In this document: one piece after another, positions 1 to 5,265 of the stretch
How positions within the stretch are numbered: the stretch's first letter is position 1
How the letters are laid out: every line of letters begins with the position of its first letter
Assembly (NCBI GenBank): GCA_029865665.1
Contig: JARXAV010000015.1
Coordinates: 1 to 5,903, forward strand
Length of the DNA: 5,903 nt
Source of the DNA: Flectobacillus sp.
Lineage (GTDB): Bacteria > Bacteroidota > Bacteroidia > Cytophagales > Spirosomataceae
Reading direction: 5' to 3'
Made by a program: the position numbers and the translations under genes
The notes under the pieces: model-generated
Told to the model about the DNA's origin: nothing
Seen by the model: the letters and a program-made list of their open reading frames with translations, nothing else
Databases searched by the model: none

Positions 1-432
1 GAGAAAAAGCCAAAAGCAGACAAGGCTGAAAAGGCTGACAAAGATGCAGCGAAAGCAGCCAAAGATGCTGAAAAAGCAGCAAAGAAGGCAGAAAAGGATG
101 CAGCAAAAGCAGCGAAGGAAGTGAAAGAGCCTAAAGCGAAAGGCGACAAAAAAGAGAAAGTAGAAAAGCCAGAAAAAGCGGAGAAAAAAGAGAAGAAGGA
201 AAAGGTAGAAAAAGTGGAAAAAGAGGCAAAGAAAGTAGCAGATAAAAACCCTACAATCAAGCCAGAACCTAAAGGCACGAAAAAAGTAAACTCGGCTACT
301 GAAAAGGCTGCTGCTGGTGACGACAAAGTAGTAGGAAAAGACGACAAAGGTCGTACTATCTTCGAAGGTCCTCGTGGTGGTCGTTACTACATCAACGCAA
401 ATGGTAACAAATCGTACGTTTCTCAAAAATAG
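1..432 (+). CDS. Lysine/alanine-rich basic protein with C-terminal PBCV-type basic adaptor domain (5' end missing)
   Basis: The reading frame is open from the first base to the TAG at 430-432, giving 143 visible residues. It begins upstream of the window; the GTG at 121 is an internal valine codon, not a credible start, because the same composition continues before it. Residues 1-40 are almost only K, A, E and D, with DAAKAAK at 15-21 and 33-39. Residues 41-82 are K/E/V-rich with many KEK and VEK units. A linker with more P, T and G follows. The last 34 residues (110-143) form a compact module with GRTIFEGPRGGRYYINANG, then K-S-Y-V, which I recognise as the PBCV-specific basic adaptor domain (PF08789 from memory). 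That family has no firm biochemical role; a nucleic-acid or surface adaptor function is inference. The basic tail resembles histone H1-like or AlgP/TolA-type low-complexity proteins, so similarity hits there mean little. The gene ends at a strong terminator. Family call is fairly sure, function unknown. Confidence 0.8.
   Translation, partial: EKKPKADKAEKADKDAAKAAKDAEKAAKKAEKDAAKAAKEVKEPKAKGDKKEKVEKPEKAEKKEKKEKVEKVEKEAKKVADKNPTIKPEPKGTKKVNSATEKAAAGDDKVVGKDDKGRTIFEGPRGGRYYINANGNKSYVSQK
43..117 (+). repeat. Degenerate 54-bp period coding repeat in the basic protein
   Basis: The 21-base stretch at 43-63 recurs at 97-117 with third-position differences only, encoding DAAKAAK both times. The 54-bp (18-residue) period includes the intervening D-A-E-K-A-A-K-K-A-E segment. 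The synonymous changes point to an older internal duplication or to selection on composition. Only one full period and part of a second are visible, and the array may continue left of the window. Confidence 0.5.
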
Positions 433-452
433 TTTGACAAATGTACGGTCAT

Positions 453-491
453 AAAAAAGGAGTAACTCGCTGATGAGTTACCCCTTTTTTT
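453..491. terminator. Bidirectional intrinsic terminator between convergent genes
   Basis: The stem pairs 459-468 with 475-484 (9 of 10 pairs, A461/C482 mismatched) around the 6-base loop GCTGAT. It is flanked by AAAAAA at 453-458 and TTTTTTT at 485-491, which can extend the stem and give a U-tract in either direction. It lies 20 bp after the basic protein's stop and 15 bp beyond the transporter's stop on the other strand, so it probably ends both transcripts. Confidence 0.9.
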
Positions 492-506
492 ATACATAAG
501 TGTTGA

Positions 507-1943
507 TTAACCCACGTAACGAGTTTCTTTTAGTTTGCCAGCAACAAGGAAGAAGATAATGGTACTGATAAACATAAGAGCCGTGAAGAACCAGTAATAA
601 TTTGCTCCTTCTAACTGAGCAAAAAAACCTCCTTCTACTTTACTTTGATTTACTAAAGATACGCCTAAGTTACCTATTGACACACATGAGAACCATAATG
701 CCGACATTGTTCCTTTCATTGATTTTGGGGAATTTGTATAAGCATATTCTAAACCTGTAACCGAAACTAAAATTTCGCCCCAAGCTAAAATCAGATATGC
801 CAATACTTGCCACCAAACAGAAGGATGCCCACCTCCATCAATTGATTGCTGAATCATAGAAATCACGACGAATGAAAGACCTGTCAACAGAAAACCTGTA
901 CCTAGTCTTCTCAACGGTGTTGTTTTAATACCCATTCGCTCAACAAATGGATAAACTCCATACGTAAAAATTGGAATAAAACTAACCAAGAAAATAGGGT
1001 TTAATACTTGTACTTGCTCAGGTAATAAGCTAAAGCCCAATCCTGTATCTAAATTTAACTTCGTTGCTTGTAACACCCATTCTGCCAAGTTCTGATCCCA
1101 CAAAGCCCAGAAAATTGGAATAAAAGCAAATACTGCCAATACCCGATATACTGCTTTTACAGCTTCTACTTTCTCGGGGTCATAACTTGTTTTGGCAACA
1201 TCTAACCACGAGTCGCCAGCTTGTTTTTTACCTAAATTAGTGAGAGCATACCATGAAATAAAAACGAAGTTATTACGATTAATGCCAGCTGGGGGTACTT
1301 TTATGTAGCGTTTTCGTCCTAAGAAGAAGGTGATTGTGGCAATGGTCATCAAGATACCTGGTACTCCAAAAGCCCAAGCAGGACCATAATTTTTGTAGAT
1401 AATAGGAATAAGAATGTTAGAAACTACTGAACCCGTATTGATTGAAAAATAAAACCAACCATATACTTTAGACATCAAATGCTCGTTGGATGAGTCGAAC
1501 TGGTCGCCCACATTAGCTGACACACAGGACTTTATCCCTCCTGCCCCCATGGCAATAATGATTAGACCAATTGAAAAAACATCGAGGTTTTCTTCAAAAA
1601 GAGCTAAGGTTAAATGACCAAAACAATATAAAATGGATACATAAAGAATCACTTTATATTTCCCAAAAAACCAGTCAGCAACTATCCCTCCTAACATCGG
1701 CATAATGTACGCCAAAGCGACAAACATGTGAACCTTTTCATTGGATTTTGCTTCGGCAACCGCTTGCAGAGCAGGGTTAAAAGTAGGGTTGAAAAATTGA
1801 GCCACAAGAAAGGTAGAAAGAATGGAACGCATTCCATAAAAACTAAAACGTTCGGCAGCTTCATTTCCGAGAATAAAGGGAATCGAACTCGGGTAAGTGC
1901 CTAATTTCTTGTTGGTTGGATAATCGGAATTAATTTCGCTCAT
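507..1943 (-). CDS. POT/PTR-family proton-coupled oligopeptide transporter, 12-helix PepT-like form
   Basis: This 478-residue inner-membrane protein of the major facilitator superfamily probably imports di- or tripeptides with protons. The family signatures are in order: E28-A-A-E31-R32-F in helix 1 with Y36 and R39 following; GGIVADWFFGKYK at 85-97 (PTR2 signature 1); K138 in the helix 4 motif; FYFSINTGS at 164-172 (signature 2); E390 within GEILVSVTGLEYAY, followed by SPKSMKG at 405-411. These carry the residues expected for proton coupling and peptide termini. Between helix 6 (ending near 210) and helix 7 (from about 267) there is only a polar linker with W246-L-D and A250-K, rather than the two extra helices common in bacterial POTs. 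This resembles animal PepT proteins. At 278-289 FWALWDQNLAEW replaces the more usual FWALFDQQGSRW. The ATG at 1943 gives a normal N-terminus; no Shine-Dalgarno is seen. It is monocistronic: the gene to its left is convergent and parA to its right is divergent. Substrate is inferred from family only. Confidence 0.93.
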   Translation of the reverse strand: MSEINSDYPTNKKLGTYPSSIPFILGNEAAERFSFYGMRSILSTFLVAQFFNPTFNPALQAVAEAKSNEKVHMFVALAYIMPMLGGIVADWFFGKYKVILYVSILYCFGHLTLALFEENLDVFSIGLIIIAMGAGGIKSCVSANVGDQFDSSNEHLMSKVYGWFYFSINTGSVVSNILIPIIYKNYGPAWAFGVPGILMTIATITFFLGRKRYIKVPPAGINRNNFVFISWYALTNLGKKQAGDSWLDVAKTSYDPEKVEAVKAVYRVLAVFAFIPIFWALWDQNLAEWVLQATKLNLDTGLGFSLLPEQVQVLNPIFLVSFIPIFTYGVYPFVERMGIKTTPLRRLGTGFLLTGLSFVVISMIQQSIDGGGHPSVWWQVLAYLILAWGEILVSVTGLEYAYTNSPKSMKGTMSALWFSCVSIGNLGVSLVNQSKVEGGFFAQLEGANYYWFFTALMFISTIIFFLVAGKLKETRYVG

Positions 1944-1956
1944 AAGTACGAATTGT

Positions 1957-2015
1957 TAGTTTGTTAAATTATTGATGAGTCTAAGATATTTCTAGTGCTT
2001 AAATTTAACAAATTA
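1957..2015. repeat. Inverted repeat upstream of the transporter gene
   Basis: TTTGTTAAATT at 1960-1970 and its exact reverse complement at 2002-2012 are separated by 31 bases. The pairing extends to 1957 and 2015 with one G-T wobble. The element lies 14 to 72 bases before the transporter start on the minus strand, so it would be either a 5' leader hairpin or an operator pair. The arms are AT-rich, which lowers the weight of the match. Confidence 0.4.
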
Positions 2016-2064
2016 TTCTTCATTTCTTCATCATTTGTTCTAAGTTGCTATTATTTTACCAATC

Positions 2065-2084
2065 GTGAAACATTTTGTGGAACA
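2065..2084 (+). promoter_or_regulatory. Pair of directly repeated parS-like half-sites
   Basis: GTGAAACA at 2065-2072 matches exactly one half of the known bacterial parS palindrome TGTTTCACGTGAAACA, and C2064 extends the match by one base. GTGGAACA at 2077-2084 repeats it 12 bp later with one change. The second, inverted half of a true parS is missing for both. This lies about 590 bp before parA. It may be a degenerate ParB site or chance. Confidence 0.2.
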
Positions 2085-2220
2085 CTTTTTGTAAATATGA
2101 CAGGAAAGCTTGATATTTGGGAAAAGAATTGAGTTTGTAGATTATACGATTATCGGCATTATTGTTGTTTATCACTAAGTTAAAAATCGGTAAAAGTTTG
2201 TTCAGTATATTTTTCAAGAA

Positions 2221-2285
2221 ATAACATCCGTCTTGACGAATCTACTGAGCTGTCTTTTCAAACCGTTAATTAAACAAGACGTTAT
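2221..2285. repeat. Weak imperfect inverted repeat
   Basis: CGTCTTG at 2229-2235 pairs with CAAGACG at 2275-2281, and ATAA at 2221-2224 pairs with TTAT at 2282-2285 across a four-base bulge. The loop is 39 bases and no T-run follows, so it is not an intrinsic terminator. A function is not supported. Confidence 0.25.
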
Positions 2286-2382
2286 TAGTTAATAGTATAT
2301 CCGTTATCGGGAAGCACTCAAAACCAATAGGTTAAGCTCTCGTGTTAATGACAGATATAGATAAGTAATAATGCAAAATTAT

Positions 2383-2401
2383 GGATTTTGGATTTTGGAT
2401 T
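2383..2401. repeat. GGATTTT heptamer tandem repeat, about 2.7 copies
   Basis: GGATTTT occurs at 2383-2389 and 2390-2396, followed by the partial copy GGATT at 2397-2401. It sits in the non-coding spacer about 270 bp before parA. It is short and may simply be slippage of an AT-rich tract. Confidence 0.5.
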
Positions 2402-2443
2402 AAATGTATTAGTTAGTAGTCATCCACAACAAAAATGAATAAC

Positions 2444-2451
2444 TAATTTTG
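2444..2451 (+). promoter_or_regulatory. Candidate Bacteroidota -7 promoter element for parA
   Basis: TAATTTTG fits the TAnnTTTG consensus used by the primary sigma factor of Bacteroidota. No good TTTG-type -33 element is found about 19 bp upstream, so support is partial. Use of this element would give a parA leader of roughly 210 bases. It is the only exact plus-strand match I found in the spacer. Confidence 0.3.
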
Positions 2452-2669
2452 TACGATTACTTACGTAGCAAGACACATTTATTTTAAGAATCATACAGAA
2501 ATAGATAGTTATAAGTAACTGATTAACACTATTTTATACAACTATGTTTTCTATGTGACGATGCGGTTAAATATGTCAGGGTACTTAAATAACTACATAA
2601 TTTCATTTACTTACACAATTTTAGCTACCAAATAACCTAACACTGAAACAGGTAATTCAGACAAACAAA

Positions 2670-3449
2670 ATGGGGAAAGTAATTGCAATTGCCAACCAGA
2701 AAGGCGGAGTTGGTAAAACAACTACCACAATCAACTTGGCTGCAAGCCTTGCGGCCTTAGAATTCAAAACCCTTATTGTAGATGCCGACCCACAGGCAAA
2801 CTCTACGTCGGGCTTGGGCTATAATCCAAAAGAAATTGAAAACTCTATTTATGAGTGTATGGTAGATGGGGTGCAAATTCAAGATATTATTATCGAGACA
2901 GACATTCCTTATCTGCATCTTCTTCCTTCGCATATCGATTTAGTTGGGGCTGAAATTGAGATGATTAATATTCAAGATCGTGAAATGCGTATGAAAGAAT
3001 GTCTTTCGACCATCACTGACTACTACGATTTTATCATCATCGACTGCTCTCCGTCTTTGGGGCTAATCACGATTAATGCCCTTACAGGTGCCGACTCCGT
3101 AATCATACCTGTTCAATGTGAATATTTTGCCTTGGAAGGATTAGGAAAACTTCTTAACACGGTCAAAATCATTCAATCTCGTTTAAATACCGAACTTACG
3201 ATTGAGGGGATTTTATTAACCATGTACGACCTACGTGTTCGCTTATCGAACCAAGTGGTTGCCGAAGTGACTTCGCATTTTAAAAATATGGTATTCGATA
3301 CCATTATTCCTAGAAATATCCGCTTATCAGAATCTCCTAGCTTTGGTGTACCAGCCATCGCTCACGACGCTGAAAGCAAAGGAGCTATTAGTTATTTGAA
3401 CTTGGCTCGTGAAATTTTAACAAAAAATGGCTACGTTAGCCAAGAGTAA
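2670..3449 (+). CDS. parA: ParA/Soj-family chromosome partitioning ATPase
   Basis: This 259-residue cytoplasmic ATPase works with ParB to move and separate chromosome origins; ATP-bound dimers bind DNA non-specifically and are released when ParB stimulates hydrolysis. The deviant Walker A motif KGGVGKTT is at 11-18 with signature lysine K11 and P-loop K16. The Walker A' segment IVDADPQ is at 36-42, with D40. The Walker B strand FIIIDCSP is at 121-128, with D125. PVQCEYFALEGL at 147-158 and IPRNIRLSESPSFGVP at 213-228 are typical of chromosomal Soj proteins, and R191 and R218 sit where Soj has DNA-binding arginines. There is no N-terminal helix-turn-helix domain, which fits a chromosomal rather than plasmid-type ParA. 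The start is the ATG one codon before the GKVIAIANQKGG strand; no Shine-Dalgarno precedes it. parB follows after 103 bp. Confidence 0.96.
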   Translation: MGKVIAIANQKGGVGKTTTTINLAASLAALEFKTLIVDADPQANSTSGLGYNPKEIENSIYECMVDGVQIQDIIIETDIPYLHLLPSHIDLVGAEIEMINIQDREMRMKECLSTITDYYDFIIIDCSPSLGLITINALTGADSVIIPVQCEYFALEGLGKLLNTVKIIQSRLNTELTIEGILLTMYDLRVRLSNQVVAEVTSHFKNMVFDTIIPRNIRLSESPSFGVPAIAHDAESKGAISYLNLAREILTKNGYVSQE

Positions 3450-3552
3450 TTTTTAAGTTGAGTTGATGTGTTTGTTTCCACGGAAAAAAGGCATCGCAAC
3501 GACTAAATGTTTGTGAGCAACAGCTCCATAAATGGACTAAAACGGTACGATT
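3450..3552. other. parA-parB spacer with a parS-like palindrome
   Basis: The 103-bp spacer has no terminator, so read-through from parA to parB is plausible. It contains TTTCC-AC-GGAAA at 3475-3486, a 5-bp-arm palindrome preceded by TG, which loosely resembles parS but has a different centre. AAACGGTACGAT at 3540-3551, directly before the parB start, recurs with one change after parB at 4502-4513. Confidence 0.35.
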
Positions 3553-4488
3553 ATGAGTAAACCAGAAATAAATGCAAAAAAACGTGTGGGACTTGGTAGA
3601 GGCTTAGGGGCATTATTGCAAGACTCAGACTCGGTGAATAATGTTTCTTCGGAAAGACCAGTATATACCAAACCTATTGAGCGTCCACAACGTGAATCGT
3701 TTAGTTCAATGAATGAGATTTCAGTAGATTTCATTGAAACGAACCCTTTTCAACCACGTACACACTTTGATGAAGATGCCTTGAATGAATTAGCGGATTC
3801 GATTCGGGTTCAAGGGATTATTCAACCCATTACCGTTCGTCAATTGGGGCCAAATCGTTATCAGTTGATTTCGGGTGAACGCCGTTTACAAGCATCTCGT
3901 CGAATTGGTCTAAAGGCAATTCCTGCCTACGTACGTACTGCCGACGACCAACAGATGTTGGAAATGGCCTTAATCGAGAACATTCAACGTGAAAACTTGA
4001 ATGCCATCGAAGTAGCCTTGAGTTATCAACGATTGATTTCAGAATGTAATCTAAAGCAAGAAGAATTGGGTGATCGTGTGGGTAAAAACCGTACGACGGT
4101 GAATAACTACATCCGTTTACTGAAACTACCTGACGTAATTCAAGCAGCTTTGCGTGACAATCGTATTTCGATGGGACATGCCCGTGCGATTATCAATATC
4201 GAAAACGCTGCCCAGCAATTAGCAATTTTTAACAAAATAATTTCGGAAGAATTATCGGTTCGTAAAGTAGAAGAAGCGGTTCGTGATTTGGCAAATGCTA
4301 ACCTTATCGGCTCTGCTAAAAAAGAAACGAGCATCAAACAGGAAGTTAAAAGCCTTCAATTTCGCTTACAGGCGTATTTTGGGGCAAAAGTAACGGTGAA
4401 GGCCGATGAAAAAGGAAAAGGTGAAATTAAGATTCCTTTTACTTCACAAGAAGAATTAGACAAAATTTTATTGGCAATGAAAGCCTAA
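3553..4488 (+). CDS. parB: ParB/Spo0J-family centromere-binding CTPase
   Basis: This 311-residue protein binds parS sites, loads as CTP-dependent sliding clamps and stimulates ParA. The N-terminus has the conserved ParA-activating peptide RVGLGRGLGALL at 11-22. A disordered linker to about 55 follows. The ParB N-terminal CTPase fold covers about 56-150, with GIIQPITVR at 88-96, GERRLQASRR at 108-117 and ENIQRENLNAIE at 142-153. The central helix-turn-helix that reads parS includes VGKNRTTVNNYIRLLKLP at 176-193 and MGHARAI at 207-213. The C-terminal dimerisation domain is about 264-311, with YFGAKVTVK and a final helix. All canonical boxes are intact and the length is normal. The ATG start places the ParA-binding peptide near the N-terminus as in relatives. 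No clear Shine-Dalgarno is present. It is co-directional with parA and probably co-transcribed. Confidence 0.96.
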   Translation: MSKPEINAKKRVGLGRGLGALLQDSDSVNNVSSERPVYTKPIERPQRESFSSMNEISVDFIETNPFQPRTHFDEDALNELADSIRVQGIIQPITVRQLGPNRYQLISGERRLQASRRIGLKAIPAYVRTADDQQMLEMALIENIQRENLNAIEVALSYQRLISECNLKQEELGDRVGKNRTTVNNYIRLLKLPDVIQAALRDNRISMGHARAIINIENAAQQLAIFNKIISEELSVRKVEEAVRDLANANLIGSAKKETSIKQEVKSLQFRLQAYFGAKVTVKADEKGKGEIKIPFTSQEELDKILLAMKA

Positions 4489-4510
4489 GTTCCGTTATGA
4501 CAAACGGTAC
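4489..4510. repeat. Small hairpin just after parB
   Basis: CCGTT at 4492-4496 pairs with AACGG at 4503-4507 around a six-base loop. Two further pairs form beyond a T-T mismatch (4489-4490 with 4509-4510). It begins immediately after the parB stop. No T-run follows, so it is more likely an mRNA stability or processing element than a terminator, if it has any role. Confidence 0.35.
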
Positions 4511-4587
4511 AATAAGCAAGCCAAGCGGGCGTTTTGGGTAGAGATAAATCCTATCTGAAATGAACCGTGAACTAAAAGAACTAGTTA

Positions 4588-5238
4588 ATGAACAATAAAC
4601 GCATCAAATCGTACTGTTATATCAATCTTGTTGTGATGGCTTTGTGTTTAGCTTTTGGCTTTTCGACCTCCGCACAAACTAGTAAGGTTGACACGAATCA
4701 TGCGGTAGTACAAAAGAGTATTAGTAAAGACAGTCTCAAAAGCAATTACAAAATCATTCCTAGAGTTGCTACGCTTCGTTCTGCCATGGTGCCTGGTTGG
4801 GGACAAATTTATAACCGCCAGAAATGGAAACTCCCTTTTATCGCAGCGGCATTCGGTGTAAATATTTACTTCATTGCTTATAATGATATTCGTTACCATT
4901 ACTACGAAAACTTATACGGCAGTTTCTTTCCAACCGACGGTTCTACAGCTCCGACTAGCATTCCTATTTTGATGCCTGATGGTAGTACTGTACAAAGGGA
5001 GAAAGCATCCGTGAAACGAATCGTGGATGGATATAGACGAAATAGGGATTTTTCGTACCTGTTTCTGATTGTTACTTGGGCTGCCAATATTGTAGATGCC
5101 AATGTAACGGCTCACTTAAAAACGTTTGATTTAACAGACGATATTTCGTTGAAAGTACAACCAACTATCTCAAATCCAAGAATTACAGAGCCTGTTTTTG
5201 GAGCTAAGTTGACCTTTGACTTTCATTCAAAAAAATAA
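4588..5238 (+). CDS. DUF5683-family exported or membrane-anchored protein, unknown function
   Basis: This 216-residue protein has an N-terminal hydrophobic segment after a basic stretch (residues 11-25) and a likely signal peptidase site after STSA (26-29), so it probably enters the envelope. The conserved family core begins with AMVPGWGQIYNRQKWKLP at 66-83, a G/Y/W-rich motif, followed by a hydrophobic segment at about 84-98. A variable region of about 105-140 follows. Then come YRRNRDFSYL at 149-158, a second hydrophobic segment at about 155-168, and VDANVTAHL at 169-177 with FDLTDDISLKVQP at 180-192. I recognise these as DUF5683 signatures. No catalytic motif is evident. Two hydrophobic segments plus a signal sequence suggest an inner-membrane or periplasmic protein. 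The start ATG is preceded in frame by a TAG at 4582-4584, so no longer N-terminus is possible nearby. It lies 99 bp after parB and 27 bp before dapB. I recall the family as common next to parAB and dapB in Bacteroidota; its role is unknown. Confidence 0.85.
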   Translation: MNNKRIKSYCYINLVVMALCLAFGFSTSAQTSKVDTNHAVVQKSISKDSLKSNYKIIPRVATLRSAMVPGWGQIYNRQKWKLPFIAAAFGVNIYFIAYNDIRYHYYENLYGSFFPTDGSTAPTSIPILMPDGSTVQREKASVKRIVDGYRRNRDFSYLFLIVTWAANIVDANVTAHLKTFDLTDDISLKVQPTISNPRITEPVFGAKLTFDFHSKK

Positions 5239-5265
5239 TCATTATTAATTTAACACGTAGTATTT

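Larger units (their letters stand above)
1944..2669. other. 726-bp AT-rich divergent spacer between the transporter and parA
   Basis: I found no convincing gene here on either strand; the ATG-initiated frames I followed close within about a dozen codons. It must hold the promoters of both divergent genes. Visible elements are listed separately: an inverted repeat next to the transporter start, two parS-like half-sites, a weak stem, a heptamer repeat and a candidate promoter element. The length is unusual for this otherwise compact locus, so an unannotated small RNA or centromere-like region cannot be excluded, but nothing shows one directly. Confidence 0.7.

Noticed and set aside
121..432. 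GTG at 121 as the start of the basic protein
   Set aside because: The frame and its K/A/E-rich composition continue without a stop to the first base of the window, so this GTG is an internal codon and the gene is simply cut by the window edge.
2097..2132. Small open frame of 11 codons in the long spacer
   Set aside because: It is very short, has no ribosome-binding signal and ends immediately; nothing supports translation.
2374..2381. Minus-strand TAATTTTG as the transporter promoter
   Set aside because: It fits the -7 consensus but lies about 430 bp before the transporter start and has no -33 partner; chance occurrence in AT-rich DNA is likely.
2420..2428. TCATCCACA resembling a DnaA box
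   Set aside because: It is a single site with a mismatch to TTATCCACA, and no cluster of boxes or dnaA/dnaN genes is present, so a replication origin is not supported.
3173..3358. Minus-strand open frame inside parA
   Set aside because: It is fully antisense to the strongly conserved ParA C-terminal half and its product shows no recognisable features.
5010..5017. CGTGAAAC parS half-site inside the DUF5683 gene
   Set aside because: It lies in ordinary coding sequence with no second half. It also shows that such half-sites occur by chance, which weakens the spacer half-sites.
4648..5115. Several minus-strand open frames antisense to the DUF5683 gene
   Set aside because: They overlap each other and a well-supported coding frame on the plus strand, and their products look like random composition.
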